DNA of 64,000 nt, from positions 265,116 to 329,115 of the forward strand of contig NZ_JAAOLX010000007.1 of the NCBI RefSeq assembly GCF_011601265.1, given 5' to 3'. Each line of letters starts with the position of its first letter. The first letter of the stretch is position 1. Position numbers and translations under genes: made by a program. The notes below the pieces were generated by a model. It was not told where the DNA came from. It saw only the letters and a program-made list of their open reading frames with translations, and searched no databases. Of the stretch, positions 36,232-45,175 are shown in pieces. This stretch comes from Iodobacter violaceini. Lineage in GTDB: Bacteria; Pseudomonadota; Gammaproteobacteria; Burkholderiales; Chitinibacteraceae.

Positions 36232-36686
36232 TGCCAAGGCTCATCGCTGTGCTCTGGCTCTTATTTGCCAGCCCCGCATATGCTGAACAATGGTTGCAAT
36301 GGGCGCAGGACAGCGATTCCAGCAGCTGGATCGATACAGACTCGGTGATTGAGCGGCGAAACCATGTTTATTTCCGCTACCAGTGGCGCTATTTAAAAGC
36401 TCAAACCAGCCCCGATGGCGATTACGATAAACGCCAGACCAGCGCCGCTGTGGATTGCGGGGCCAGACGCAGCGCCAGCTTAAAACACCAGTTATGGCTG
36501 CAGGACCAGCCCGTTGCCGAACTTGCCGGCCATGATTTCATCACACAAAATCTTGCTGGTACCGTACATGCTGTTGCTTGCCTGATTGCAGAGCAGAAAA
36601 AACGTGGCACAGCCTTGCAACTGTGTCAGTATCAGGCAGATATCAATCACCCGATCTGTGGCGATGCGGCCCTGATCCAACACTGA
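36231..36686 (+). CDS. Exported protein of the surface-adhesin E-like type
   Basis: A 151-residue protein with a signal peptide ([18 protein letters not shown]). The mature start EQWLQWAQDSDSSSWIDTDSV and the YFRYQWRYLKAQ strand resemble small periplasmic proteins of the surface-adhesin protein E group. Four Cys residues are present. It is translationally coupled to hisB (TGATG overlap) and ends 7 bases before hisH, yet it has no evident histidine role. Confidence 0.65.
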   Translation: MPRLIAVLWLLFASPAYAEQWLQWAQDSDSSSWIDTDSVIERRNHVYFRYQWRYLKAQTSPDGDYDKRQTSAAVDCGARRSASLKHQLWLQDQPVAELAGHDFITQNLAGTVHAVACLIAEQKKRGTALQLCQYQADINHPICGDAALIQH

Positions 36687-36693
36687 AAACAAC

Positions 36694-37335
36694 ATGAAAA
36701 TTGCTGTCGTCGATTATGGAATGGGTAATTTACGCTCGGTTACCAAAGCTTTAGAGCATGTCGCCGGTGATCATGCACAGATTGTGCTGACTGCAGACCC
36801 GGCCATCGTGGCTGCCGCCGATAAAGTCGTCTTCCCCGGCCAGGGCGCCATGCCCGATTGTATGAAAGAGCTGACCGGGCGCGGTTTAAAACAAGCCGTA
36901 CTTGATGCCACCCGGGAAAAACCCTTTCTGGGGATTTGCGTCGGTGCACAGCTTTTATTTGAGCACAGCGAAGAAGGTGATACCGCAGGCCTTGGCGTTT
37001 TTAAAGGCAAGGTAGTGCGCTTTCCTAAAGATAAAATGTCTGACGCCCAGGGCCAGAAATTAAAAGTGCCGCATATGGGCTGGAATGAAATGTTTAAAGT
37101 GCATGATCATCCGCTTTGGGCAGGCATCAGCGATGCGGAGCGCTTTTATTTTGTGCACAGCTATCATTTTCAGCCTGATGACAATATCACCGTCTTAGAA
37201 AGCTGCTATCCATATCGCTTTGCAGCGGCGGTAGCAAGGGATAATATCTTTGCTATTCAATGCCATCCTGAAAAAAGTCATCAAGCTGGTCTAAGCTTAT
37301 TAAAGAATTTTGTAAACTGGAATGGCAATACCTAA
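36694..37335 (+). CDS. hisH: Imidazole glycerol phosphate synthase glutaminase subunit HisH
   Basis: Class I glutamine amidotransferase subunit that supplies ammonia to HisF. The 213-residue protein has the GMGNLRSV start, the nucleophile Cys in GICVGAQLLFEHSEE (about 88) and the His/Glu pair in IQCHPEKSHQAG near the C-terminus. The catalytic region reads GICVGAQ where many homologues have GICLGMQ. Confidence 0.96.
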   Translation: MKIAVVDYGMGNLRSVTKALEHVAGDHAQIVLTADPAIVAAADKVVFPGQGAMPDCMKELTGRGLKQAVLDATREKPFLGICVGAQLLFEHSEEGDTAGLGVFKGKVVRFPKDKMSDAQGQKLKVPHMGWNEMFKVHDHPLWAGISDAERFYFVHSYHFQPDDNITVLESCYPYRFAAAVARDNIFAIQCHPEKSHQAGLSLLKNFVNWNGNT

Positions 37336-37346
37336 AAGGCAATGGT

Positions 37347-37565
37347 ATGAAAACGCTTTGGATCAGTTGCTTTAAAGCACTACAAACAAGCTTGCTTATG
37401 ACCGGTATTTTCAGCGTAATCAGCGTTTGTTTAGCCAGCAACTATTCTTTTGACTGGTATTCATGCCTTATTTTCTTTAGCTTTATGCTGATCTTTAATT
37501 TTTTAGTTCAAGCAAAAAACAACTTTTTTTCACACACAAAACAAAACCTGACTCCATCATGCTAA
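37347..37565 (+). CDS. Small two-helix membrane protein between hisH and hisA
   Basis: A 72-residue frame starting at ATG 37347 and overlapping the hisA start by 7 bases. It encodes two hydrophobic segments (about residues 15-31 and 37-53) and a polar tail. AAAAGGCAATGGT lies upstream as a possible ribosome site. No other gene explains this 223-base space. No family is recognised; it could also be a chance frame. Confidence 0.45.
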   Translation: MKTLWISCFKALQTSLLMTGIFSVISVCLASNYSFDWYSCLIFFSFMLIFNFLVQAKNNFFSHTKQNLTPSC

Positions 37566-38299
37566 TCATCCCTGCAATCGACTTAAAAGACGGCCAATGT
37601 GTTCGCCTGCGCCAAGGTGAAATGAGCGACGCCACTGTGTTTTCTGACGACCCGGCCAGCTTTGTAAGCCACTGGCTGGGCCAGGGCGCCCGCCGCATGC
37701 ATCTGGTCGATCTCAATGGTGCATTTGCTGGCAAACCAAAGAATTTGGGTGCAGTAAAAAGTATTCTTAAAGCGATTGATGGCGAAGTGCCCGTACAATT
37801 AGGCGGCGGCATCCGCAGCTTAGAAACCATCGAAATGTATCTGGATGCGGGTATCGATTACGTCATTATCGGCACCGCCGCCATCAAACAGCCTGGCTTT
37901 TTGCACGAAGCATGTGATGCATTCCCAGGCCAGATTATTGTGGGGCTGGATGCCAAAGACGGCTTTGTAGCCACAGATGGCTGGGCCAAAATGACCGATC
38001 TGAATGTAATCGATCTGGCCAAACGCTTTGAAGGCTATGGCGTAGAAAGCGTGATTTACACCGATATCGGCCGCGATGGCATGTTATCCGGGGTGAATAT
38101 CGAAGCCACGGTTAAGCTGGCCCAGGCGCTCACGATTCCCGTAATTGCCTCAGGCGGGCTCACTAATCTGGATGACGTCAGAAAACTTGCCGAAGTGGAG
38201 TCAGAAGGAATCGAAGGAGTCATTACCGGCCGTGCCATTTACGAAGGCACGATAGACTTTAAAGCGGCGCAAGAACTGGCCGACGAATTGTCTAATTAA
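37559..38299 (+). CDS. hisA: ProFAR isomerase HisA
   Basis: Converts ProFAR to PRFAR. A 246-residue (beta-alpha)8 barrel with the first catalytic Asp in [14 protein letters not shown] (about 8), the second in the [14 protein letters not shown] segment, and the phosphate-binding motif [11 protein letters not shown]. It is the expected length. Confidence 0.96.
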   Translation: MLIIPAIDLKDGQCVRLRQGEMSDATVFSDDPASFVSHWLGQGARRMHLVDLNGAFAGKPKNLGAVKSILKAIDGEVPVQLGGGIRSLETIEMYLDAGIDYVIIGTAAIKQPGFLHEACDAFPGQIIVGLDAKDGFVATDGWAKMTDLNVIDLAKRFEGYGVESVIYTDIGRDGMLSGVNIEATVKLAQALTIPVIASGGLTNLDDVRKLAEVESEGIEGVITGRAIYEGTIDFKAAQELADELSN

Positions 38300-38365
38300 A
38301 GTAAATCAGAAAAACGATGGCAACGCGCTCCGTTTTTCTAATGCACTTAAGACAGCGGGGTGCCC

Positions 38366-38704
38366 ATGTCACAGCCTGAATGGTTTGATTGGGCACAAAG
38401 CGAGCGCAAAATTGGCGACTACCTGCAAGAGCAGGATCCCATCCTTTTTGCAGCAGTCTGCCAGTTACTCTTTGATTGTGATCCGATGATGATCCCGCTG
38501 GTGATGGAGCCTCAGGGCTATGCACCTGAAGTGGGCAGCATTTTGCGCATATTGCCGCAGTGCCAGTCCGAAGAAGATGTAAGAGAAGTACTGCACAACG
38601 TCTTTGTCCAGTGGTTCAGCTCTGAATTTGCGGGTGGCCTTGGGCAATATAGCGAGGCGGCAAATAAGCTATGGGCACTCTGGACCAGCCAGCAATCCGA
38701 ATAA
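38366..38704 (+). CDS. Hypothetical protein between hisA and hisF
   Basis: A 112-residue soluble acidic protein starting at ATG 38366, with a GGGG motif a suitable distance upstream; a GTG at 38360 is the alternative. It begins MSQPEWFDWAQSERKIGDYLQ and is helical, with Cys at positions near 31 and 36. No family is recognised. It sits in the his cluster with 66 bases before and 21 bases after it. Confidence 0.6.
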   Translation: MSQPEWFDWAQSERKIGDYLQEQDPILFAAVCQLLFDCDPMMIPLVMEPQGYAPEVGSILRILPQCQSEEDVREVLHNVFVQWFSSEFAGGLGQYSEAANKLWALWTSQQSE

Positions 38705-38725
38705 GCCCTCTTCTGAAGAAAACCT

Positions 38726-39499
38726 ATGTCCCTTGCAAAACGAATTATCCCCTGCCTCGATGTGACTGCTGGCCGTGTTGTAAAAGGTATTAACTTTGTA
38801 GGCCTGCGCGATGCGGGCGACCCGGTTGAAATTGCTAAAAAATACGATGCTCAGGGCGCAGACGAAATCACCTTTTTAGATATCACTGCCTCATCTGATC
38901 AGCGCGATATTATTTTGCACGTCATTGAAGAAGTAGCAGCCCAGGTATTTATTCCGCTGACCGTGGGTGGCGGGGTGCGCGTGGTAGATGATATCCGCCG
39001 CCTGCTCAATGCCGGTGCCGATAAAGTCAGCATCAACACCACAGCGGTGACTAATCCGCAAATGGTGAAAGACGCTGCAGACCGTTTTGGCAGCCAGGCC
39101 ATTGTAGTGGCCATCGACGCCAAGCAAGTCAGCCTGCCGGGCGAGCCATTACGCTGGGAAGTATTTACCCATGGCGGCCGCACCGCCACAGGGCTGGACG
39201 CCATTGAATGGGCAACCCGTATGCAAATGCTGGGCGCGGGTGAAATTTTACTCACCAGCATGGACAGAGACGGCACTAAAACCGGCTTTAATCTCCCGCT
39301 CACCCGTGCAGTCAGCGATGCGGTCGATATCCCCGTCATTGCCTCGGGCGGCGTCGGCAATGTGCAGCATCTGGTTGATGGCGTTATTCAGGGCCACGCC
39401 AATGCCGTGCTGGCCGCGAGCATTTTTCACTTTGGCGAATACACCATACGTCAGGCCAAAGAAGCGATGCGGGCAGCTGGGATTGAGGTGCGCTTATGA
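38726..39499 (+). CDS. hisF: Imidazole glycerol phosphate synthase cyclase subunit HisF
   Basis: Cyclase partner of HisH, making imidazoleglycerol phosphate and AICAR. The 257-residue barrel starts with [18 protein letters not shown], including catalytic Asp 11. VAIDAKQ carries the second Asp (about 130), and [13 protein letters not shown] and [11 protein letters not shown] are intact. It overlaps hisI by 4 bases. Confidence 0.97.
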   Translation: MSLAKRIIPCLDVTAGRVVKGINFVGLRDAGDPVEIAKKYDAQGADEITFLDITASSDQRDIILHVIEEVAAQVFIPLTVGGGVRVVDDIRRLLNAGADKVSINTTAVTNPQMVKDAADRFGSQAIVVAIDAKQVSLPGEPLRWEVFTHGGRTATGLDAIEWATRMQMLGAGEILLTSMDRDGTKTGFNLPLTRAVSDAVDIPVIASGGVGNVQHLVDGVIQGHANAVLAASIFHFGEYTIRQAKEAMRAAGIEVRL

Positions 39500-39894
39500 G
39501 CTGGCTGGACGAAATCAAATGGGATGAAAAAGGCCTTGTACCCGTCATTGCTCAGGATAAAGACAGCGGCCGGGTGCTGATGTTTGCCTACGCCAACCGC
39601 GAAGCCGTGGCGCTTACTGCCGAAAAAAACACGGCCCATTACTGGACCCGCTCCAGACAAAAACTCTGGCATAAGGGTGAAGAATCAGGGCACTTTCAAA
39701 AAGTATCGGCCATTCAGTTTGATTGCGATGGGGATGTGCTGATTTACCAGATCGAGCAAGTGGGCGGCATTGCCTGCCACACTGGCCGAAAAAGTTGTTT
39801 TTTTCGGACGCTGATCAATCAGGAATGGCAAATCACGGATGAAGTGATCAAAGATCCTGCCGATATTTATACTCACGGTCATGCTCACCCCTAA
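39496..39894 (+). CDS. hisI: Phosphoribosyl-AMP cyclohydrolase HisI
   Basis: Opens the adenine ring of PR-AMP. It is a separate 132-residue protein, not fused to HisE as in enterobacteria. Metal ligands are visible in QFDCDGDVL and [12 protein letters not shown] (three Cys). The start overlaps the hisF stop (ATGA). A 160-base structured gap separates it from hisE. Confidence 0.95.
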   Translation: MSWLDEIKWDEKGLVPVIAQDKDSGRVLMFAYANREAVALTAEKNTAHYWTRSRQKLWHKGEESGHFQKVSAIQFDCDGDVLIYQIEQVGGIACHTGRKSCFFRTLINQEWQITDEVIKDPADIYTHGHAHP

Positions 39895-39909
39895 TTACCG
39901 CCACAATTC

Positions 39910-40010
39910 ATTGTCTTCTTAAGCCTTAGGTTTGAAAGTACGGACCGCTTAAGAAAAAGAATAGACAATCCGCAAGATTTCCGAAGAATCGCCACGTACT
40001 TGTAACCTAA
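39910..40010 (+). ncRNA. Interleaved inverted-repeat element between hisI and hisE
   Basis: Arm A ATTGTCT-TCTTAAGC (39910-39924) pairs with A' GCTTAAGA-(8 nt)-AGACAAT (39947-39969). Arm B TTAGGTT-tga-AAGTACG (39926-39942) lies inside the A loop and pairs with B' CGTACTT-gt-AACCTAA (39995-40010), outside it. The order A-B-A'-B' is that of a pseudoknot or of two alternative hairpins. A TATAAT hexamer (40017-40022) follows. I do not recognise the element. Confidence 0.45.
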
Positions 40011-40054
40011 TGGCAATATAATCGGGTTCTGAATCGAATCAGGGATATAGATCT

Positions 40055-40381
40055 ATGGTTTCCGCAGACATTCTGGAACGCTTATCGACCACGCTGGCCA
40101 GCAGGCATGGCGCAGATCCATCAAGCTCTTATGTTGCCAAACTGTTTCATAAAGGCACTGACGAAATCTTGAAAAAGGTGGGTGAAGAGGCGGTTGAAAC
40201 AATTATGGCGGCCAAAGATGGCGACAAGCTGCATCTTGTCCGCGAAATCGCTGATCTGTGGTTCCATACTTTGGTGCTGCTTGAGCATGCAGGCCTGAGC
40301 CACGAAGACGTGCTGGCAGAATTAGCACGCCGCGAAGGTATTTCTGGCATAGACGAAAAGAATTCCCGTAAGGAGCAATAA
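40055..40381 (+). CDS. hisE: Phosphoribosyl-ATP pyrophosphatase HisE
   Basis: Second step of histidine synthesis, removing pyrophosphate from PR-ATP. The 108-residue all-alpha MazG-like protein has [31 protein letters not shown] with the metal-binding Glu cluster EEAVE, and [14 protein letters not shown]. It ends one base before the hinT start codon. Confidence 0.95.
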   Translation: MVSADILERLSTTLASRHGADPSSSYVAKLFHKGTDEILKKVGEEAVETIMAAKDGDKLHLVREIADLWFHTLVLLEHAGLSHEDVLAELARREGISGIDEKNSRKEQ

Positions 40382-40382
40382 A

Positions 40383-40739
40383 GTGAGTGACTGCCTTTTT
40401 TGTAAAATTGCAGCGGGCGAAATCCCGGCTAAGAAAATATATGAAGACGATGAAGTGATCGCCTTTCATGATATTCACCCTGTCGCCCCGGTTCATTTTT
40501 TATTGGTCCCTAAAACACATCTGGATTCTTTGGCCCATGCCGAAGCTCAGCATCAGGCCCTGCTTGGCAAAATGATGCTGCTGACCTCAAAACTGGCAGC
40601 AGAGCAGGGTTTGAGCGATGGCTATCGCACCATTATTAATACAGGGCATGGTGGCGGACAGACTTTCTTCCATCTTCATATGCATATTATTGGCGGCAAG
40701 CCGCTATCAACTAACATTTCAGAAATCAGCACGCAATAA
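40383..40739 (+). CDS. hinT: HIT-family nucleotide hydrolase HinT
   Basis: Purine nucleoside phosphoramidase-type HIT protein, 118 residues, starting with GTG at 40383, 6 bases after AAGGAG. It has the [21 protein letters not shown] start and the HLHMHIIGG histidine-triad motif near the C-terminus. Its place between hisE and tatA is conserved in Neisseriales and related groups. Confidence 0.94.
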   Translation: MSDCLFCKIAAGEIPAKKIYEDDEVIAFHDIHPVAPVHFLLVPKTHLDSLAHAEAQHQALLGKMMLLTSKLAAEQGLSDGYRTIINTGHGGGQTFFHLHMHIIGGKPLSTNISEISTQ

Positions 40740-40762
40740 GCGCGCTATCAGGAGATTGCATC

Positions 40763-40954
40763 ATGGGTTCATTCAGCATCTGGCACTGGCTAATTGTTTT
40801 AGTGATCGTTGTACTGGTTTTTGGAACAAAAAAACTAGGCAGCATCGGTAAAGATTTAGGCTCTGCAGTAAAAGGCTTTAAAGATGGCATTAAAGAGGGT
40901 GAAACCCCTGCAGCCAAAACAGAAGACAAACCTGCCGATACCAACAAACCTTAA
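40763..40954 (+). CDS. tatA: Sec-independent translocase protein TatA
   Basis: A 63-residue protein with the N-terminal membrane helix ([22 protein letters not shown]), the FGTKK hinge and an amphipathic helix [14 protein letters not shown]. It forms the twin-arginine translocation pore. AGGAG lies upstream. Confidence 0.95.
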   Translation: MGSFSIWHWLIVLVIVVLVFGTKKLGSIGKDLGSAVKGFKDGIKEGETPAAKTEDKPADTNKP

Positions 40955-40963
40955 GGCTTGCCC

Positions 40964-41338
40964 GTGTTTGATGTGAGTTTTGGCGAGCTAATCACGATTA
41001 GTGCCGTCGCCTTAATCGTCATCGGCCCAGAAAAACTGCCTAAAGTCGCACGGACTGCAGGCGCTTTGCTGGGCCGTGTGCAGCGCTTTATCTCGACCGT
41101 AAAATCAGATCTGGATAAAGAGTTTCAGCTGGCAGAGCTGGCTAAAGTCGAAGCCGAGATTCGTGCCGAGGCCTCAGCGCTCAGCCAGACCATTCACCAG
41201 CCCCTGGAAGAAGCGGCTCAGGCCTTATCAGAGCCAGCCCCAATCCAGGAGATTGAGCTTGCTCCCGCCGGGCCTCAGGGTGATCTGTTTGCCCCGCCCG
41301 CAGCTCCTCCTTCAGGCTCCAGGCCAGATCGGCGTTAA
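40964..41338 (+). CDS. tatB: Sec-independent translocase protein TatB
   Basis: TatB recognises twin-arginine signal peptides with TatC. I choose the GTG at 40964 (read as MFDVSFGELI), because TatB proteins begin MFDxxFxEL and AAGG is well spaced upstream; a TTG at 40958 would add two residues. The 124-residue product has the membrane helix, the conserved IGPEKLPKVARTAGALLGR segment and a long acidic Pro/Ala-rich tail. Confidence 0.93.
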   Translation: MFDVSFGELITISAVALIVIGPEKLPKVARTAGALLGRVQRFISTVKSDLDKEFQLAELAKVEAEIRAEASALSQTIHQPLEEAAQALSEPAPIQEIELAPAGPQGDLFAPPAAPPSGSRPDRR

Positions 41339-41341
41339 ACA

Positions 41342-42082
41342 ATGACGGATAATCTCCAGCCCCTTTTAGTGCATTTAATCGAGCTGCGTACGCGCATTGT
41401 GCGCATAGCTGCGGTTTTTTTAATTGGATTTATTGCCTGTTTTGCTTTTTCAGAACAGCTCTATGATCTGATGGTTGCACCGCTTGCCCATGTTTTACCT
41501 AATCAGAAACTGATTACGATCGGCATTGCCTCGCCTTTTGTTTTGCAAATCAAAATCGCCTCTATGGCGGCCTTTATGCTTACTCTGCCCCATACGCTGT
41601 ATCAAATGTGGGGCTTTATTGCACCGGGCCTTTATACCCATGAAAAAAAGCTGATTTTGCCGCTGGTATGCGCGTCCACCCTGCTCTTTATGCTGGGAGT
41701 GGGCTTTGCCTACTTCCTCGTTTTTGGCGTGGTGTTTAAATTTATTGTTTCGGTCGTCCCTGCCTCAATGCAATGGCTGCCCGATTCAGGTGAATACCTC
41801 GATTTTGCAATGGGAATGTTTATCTCGTTCGGGGTGACATTTGAAGTGCCCATTCTGGTGATTGTGCTGGTAAGAATGGGCTTTATCAGCGTTGCAAAGC
41901 TGAAAGAGATTCGCCCCTATGTTATTGTCGGGGCCTTTGTCATCGCGGCCGTTGTTACCCCGCCTGACGTTGTATCTCAATGCCTGCTTGCTATTCCTCT
42001 CTGGCTGCTTTTTGAAGCGGGAGTATTAGTTGCAGGCTGGATGTACCAGCCTCCTCAGAAAACTATCGAAAGCGCCCAATGA
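41342..42082 (+). CDS. tatC: Sec-independent translocase protein TatC
   Basis: Six-helix core of the Tat receptor, 246 residues. The HLIELRTRIVRIAAVFLIGF start and the conserved FEVPIL motif (helix 4 region) are visible, as is GLYTHEKKLILPLV. It overlaps the next gene by 4 bases. Confidence 0.96.
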   Translation: MTDNLQPLLVHLIELRTRIVRIAAVFLIGFIACFAFSEQLYDLMVAPLAHVLPNQKLITIGIASPFVLQIKIASMAAFMLTLPHTLYQMWGFIAPGLYTHEKKLILPLVCASTLLFMLGVGFAYFLVFGVVFKFIVSVVPASMQWLPDSGEYLDFAMGMFISFGVTFEVPILVIVLVRMGFISVAKLKEIRPYVIVGAFVIAAVVTPPDVVSQCLLAIPLWLLFEAGVLVAGWMYQPPQKTIESAQ

Positions 42083-43812
42083 TTCCGCAACTCCGAATAT
42101 TTCAGACCCTGCTGTTTTTGCTTGCCGCAGTGCCCTGCGGCATTCCTTTTCGCTACCAGCCCAATCCGGTATTCCCATCCGAACTGGCCGCTTTAGTCCT
42201 GGCCGTACTGATGGTACTCACCGCCACAGCGCTGCCTTCCCGCGAGAAATCCAGCCCGCCCTATGCCAGCCTGATCTGGTTTGGCCTGGCTGCGGTGATT
42301 GGCTTGCAAATGGTATTGATGCCCGTGCTGTACTGGTCTGATCGCACCGAGCCTGTTCTTTATGCCCTGACCGCCGCATTCTCCGTATGGGCACTGGCAA
42401 GGGCGCGGGATCATTTTGGCAGCATGCAACTGGCTCCCTTTTTTGCATGGGGCTTGCTGGCAGGGGCGATTTTCAACTCTGCGGTATCCGTACAGCAGGT
42501 TGTAGAACTGCTGCAAAACGGTCCGAGGCTGATTTTTGGCCATTTGGGCCAAAAGAATTTATACGGCCATTATCTGACCTGGGGGTTAGCTGCCGCTGCA
42601 TGGCTTACCGCCGAAAAAGAATTGCCTAAAACCTGGTTCTGGCCCATTGCCACCTGGCTGGCACTATCCATTGCCTGGAGCAGCTCCCGCTCGCCCTTTA
42701 TGTATGCAGGCGCGTGGCTGGTCTTTGGTGCGTTATCCGCTTACCTTGGCAAAGACAGCGTACGCCGCTTTGGCCTGCTGCTTACGGCCAGTGCCGCGCT
42801 GATTATCGTAATGCAGTTTGTTGCTCCATGGATTAACGATGTGCTGCAATCATTGCTGCATGCCAAAAACGAAGTCCCTACCGGGCTGGATCGCCTTGAT
42901 TCCAATGGCTCCCGCCGCCTGGTGGAGTGGCAAAAAGCATGGATAACCTTCCTGGCTCACCCATGGCTGGGTGTAGGCTGGGCTGCTTACCCTTCACAAA
43001 GTATTGCCCTGCAGGTCAACCCGGCTTTTGCCATTGTGCAGGAAAGCGTGCTGTTTACTCATGCGCATAATTCGCTGCTCAATATCATGGCCGAAACAGG
43101 TCTGGCAGGTACGCTGGTGATGGTTGGCGGCATGCTGTGGATGTTTATTGCGCTTCTGAAGCGCGAGCATGATCCGGTCAAAATTTTCGGTGCCGCTTTG
43201 GTGATTGTTTCGGTACTGCACAGCCTGGTTGAATACCCGCTCTGGTATTACCACCTGCTTGGCCCCTTTGCCCTGGCGCTGTTCTTTTTACGCTCTGATG
43301 CACCGCGCAAGCTGCAACTGCCTGATTGGGCAGAGCGTGCAAGCCTTGGTACTTATGGCGGAGCTGCACTGGCTACTGCGGTGTTTGGCGGCATGCTGTA
43401 TATCCAGATTTATCCGATTATGGATCCATCTGATAAACCCGCTGAAAACGCTGGCCGGATTAAGACTTTACAAAAACTGAAGCAAAATCCATTAATCGAT
43501 TTCTATGCTGATTTTGCGCTGTCGAATTACATCGTCGCCAGCAAGCAGGACATGCCCTGGAAACTGCAGATTCTGGACAGGCTGAATCAGGTACGCCCCT
43601 ACCCTAGTCAGCTCAGCGATCAGGCCATTATGGAAACTATGCGCGGCAATACCAGCAAAGCACACAAGCTGATGCGCCAGGCCGCTTTCTCCTACCCGGA
43701 AAGCCTCAATTACTTCCGCGAAGCGATCATGGAATTCAAAGAGCCTGAAGTGCGTGCTTTAATCAAAGAAGTGGAAGACGCTGAGAAGTTATTTGGAAAG
43801 GAAAAGAAGTAA
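42079..43812 (+). CDS. PglL/Wzy-C family membrane glycosyltransferase (O-oligosaccharyltransferase or O-antigen ligase)
   Basis: A 577-residue polytopic protein with about 11-12 membrane helices in residues 5-440. The PglL/WaaL features are GQKNLYGHYLTWGLA, SSRSPFMY and the large periplasmic loop with HAHNSLLNIMAETGLAG, whose His is catalytic in the family. HSLVEYPLWYYHLLGPFALALFF follows, as in the Wzy_C_2/PglL group. The C-terminal about 130 residues are soluble. It may transfer lipid-linked glycans to pilin-like proteins. It is coupled to tatC by ATGA. Confidence 0.82.
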   Translation: MIPQLRIFQTLLFLLAAVPCGIPFRYQPNPVFPSELAALVLAVLMVLTATALPSREKSSPPYASLIWFGLAAVIGLQMVLMPVLYWSDRTEPVLYALTAAFSVWALARARDHFGSMQLAPFFAWGLLAGAIFNSAVSVQQVVELLQNGPRLIFGHLGQKNLYGHYLTWGLAAAAWLTAEKELPKTWFWPIATWLALSIAWSSSRSPFMYAGAWLVFGALSAYLGKDSVRRFGLLLTASAALIIVMQFVAPWINDVLQSLLHAKNEVPTGLDRLDSNGSRRLVEWQKAWITFLAHPWLGVGWAAYPSQSIALQVNPAFAIVQESVLFTHAHNSLLNIMAETGLAGTLVMVGGMLWMFIALLKREHDPVKIFGAALVIVSVLHSLVEYPLWYYHLLGPFALALFFLRSDAPRKLQLPDWAERASLGTYGGAALATAVFGGMLYIQIYPIMDPSDKPAENAGRIKTLQKLKQNPLIDFYADFALSNYIVASKQDMPWKLQILDRLNQVRPYPSQLSDQAIMETMRGNTSKAHKLMRQAAFSYPESLNYFREAIMEFKEPEVRALIKEVEDAEKLFGKEKK

Positions 43813-43858
43813 ATACAGACTGTCGTTCTTCCTTAAATGAAAAAACGTGTCCAAGCCC

Positions 43859-44107
43859 TCAGCGCAGGGCTTTTACCCTCCCCTGAAAATACGCAGGGCG
43901 AGAAACAAGCGGGGTGGTGCCGTCGTCAGTTCGTGTTTGAGCGAAGCGAAATGACACAACGCCACTGTCCGCAGCGAGGGGATGCCGTGTTTTTAAGGTT
44001 GTGGCTTCGGTTTCGTTTCCTGGCCGCGCAAGAAATGAAGGCCCAGCGGGACGCCCGCACCAAAATCAACGTGCCGAAGGCACTAAAAAGGTCTTTTTGA
44101 CTTTTTT
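43859..44107 (+). repeat. Interspersed structured repeat, copy 4 (divergent)
   Basis: Begins 46 bases after the preceding stop. The sequence is diverged, but the outer stem is kept: AAAATACG (43886-43893) pairs with CGTGTTTT (43986-43993) by two changed pairs and one G-U. The AAATCAACGTGCCGAAGGCACTAAAAAG end is identical to copies 2 and 3, with GTGCC-GAA-GGCAC at 44071-44083 and T-rich DNA after. The internal hairpin is weaker (TTTCCTG / CAAGAAA). Confidence 0.8.
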
Positions 44108-44132
44108 AGTGCAAACAGGAAGCACGCCACCT

Positions 44133-44876
44133 CTACACCGCCAATGCATGAATAAAAAACTCGCGATTGCCATCGCCACCCGTGATCGGGCTGGCGAAGT
44201 AGTTTTGAGTTGCAAATCCAGCCGCTGTTGCGGCTGTTTTTATTTTTTCTTCTACCTGCGCATAAAGGCTTTCATCTTTCACAATGCCGCCACGGGCGAT
44301 GCCGGCTTTGCCTACTTCAAACTGCGGCTTTACCAAAAAAAGCAGCGAGGCCTGCGGCTGCAGCATGGCGCGCAGTGCAGGCAAAATCAAGGTCAGCGAG
44401 ATAAACGACACATCGCCCACAATCAGCTGCAGCGGCCCGTCCTGCACTCCGGCAATCAGCTCCGGCACTAAATGCCGGGCATTCACGCCTTCAAACTGCA
44501 CCACTCTGGCATCGCTGAGCAGCCTTAGGTGAAGCTGGCCGTGGCCAACTTCCACACCAATCACTTTGCGCGCACCTGCCTGAAGCAGGCAATCTGTAAA
44601 GCCGCCAGTAGAAATCCCTACATCCAGCACCTGCCAGCCCGCTACATCCACACCGGCCTGCTCTAATGCGCCCGCCAGCTTGAACCCGCCCCGGGAAACA
44701 AAGCGATCACTCTCATCGCTTGCCACCGTGAGGGGCAAATCTTTATCCAGCCTGATACTGGCCTTAGTCAGCACTTTGCCATCGCAACTCACCCGGCCCG
44801 CAGCAATCATGCCTTGCGCGGCAGTGCGGGAAGGGGCCAGCCCCTGTTCTACCAATAAAACATCAACACGCAACAT
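44133..44876 (-). CDS. tlyA: TlyA-family rRNA 2'-O-methyltransferase
   Basis: A 247-residue protein with an N-terminal S4 RNA-binding domain (LRVDVLLVEQGLAPSRTAAQ) and an FtsJ-like Rossmann methyltransferase domain with the SAM motif VLDVGISTGGFTDCLLQAGA. The K-D-K-E style pattern continues with VGDVSFISL and FLVKPQFE. It probably methylates 2'-OH of cytidine in 16S/23S rRNA as TlyA does. It overlaps the preceding gene by one base. Confidence 0.9.
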   Translation of the reverse strand: MLRVDVLLVEQGLAPSRTAAQGMIAAGRVSCDGKVLTKASIRLDKDLPLTVASDESDRFVSRGGFKLAGALEQAGVDVAGWQVLDVGISTGGFTDCLLQAGARKVIGVEVGHGQLHLRLLSDARVVQFEGVNARHLVPELIAGVQDGPLQLIVGDVSFISLTLILPALRAMLQPQASLLFLVKPQFEVGKAGIARGGIVKDESLYAQVEEKIKTAATAAGFATQNYFASPITGGDGNREFFIHALAV

Positions 44877-45175
44877 TAAAGCACCGGTTTTTTCAAACAG
44901 TCTTTAGCAACAACAACGGTATTACGCTCTAAAAAACTATCGCTGCCCTTAGTCCACCACAGCCACTGGCCATCGCCCCATGCCGCACCACTGGCCGTGC
45001 GCTGCTCATCCAGATCATAAATCCGGCCATCCACACGTAAACGTACCTGCGCCATATCAGCACTTGAGGTCACGTAAAACGACAAGCCGCTTTTGCATTG
45101 ATAGGAGCCGGTTATTTCATTGGGCGTAGCGTAAGCCATGCCGCTGAGCAAAACGAAGACCAGCGCGCGCAGCAT
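44876..45175 (-). CDS. Periplasmic C-type lysozyme inhibitor (MliC/PliC-like)
   Basis: From ATG 45175 (MLRALVFVLLSGMAYA signal peptide, GGAG upstream) the product has 99 residues. The mature part has the MliC pattern: ITGSYQCKSGLSFYVTSS, RVDGRIYDLDEQRTASGAAW and WWTKGSDSFLE. There is no lipobox Cys after the signal peptide, so it is probably soluble in the periplasm like PliC. It would protect peptidoglycan from host or predator lysozyme. It overlaps both neighbours by one base. Confidence 0.8.
   Translation of the reverse strand: MLRALVFVLLSGMAYATPNEITGSYQCKSGLSFYVTSSADMAQVRLRVDGRIYDLDEQRTASGAAWGDGQWLWWTKGSDSFLERNTVVVAKDCLKKPVL

Noticed and set aside
39994..40022. Promoter for hisE
   Set aside because: TATAAT is present at 40017-40022, but no acceptable -35 hexamer lies 16-18 bases upstream.
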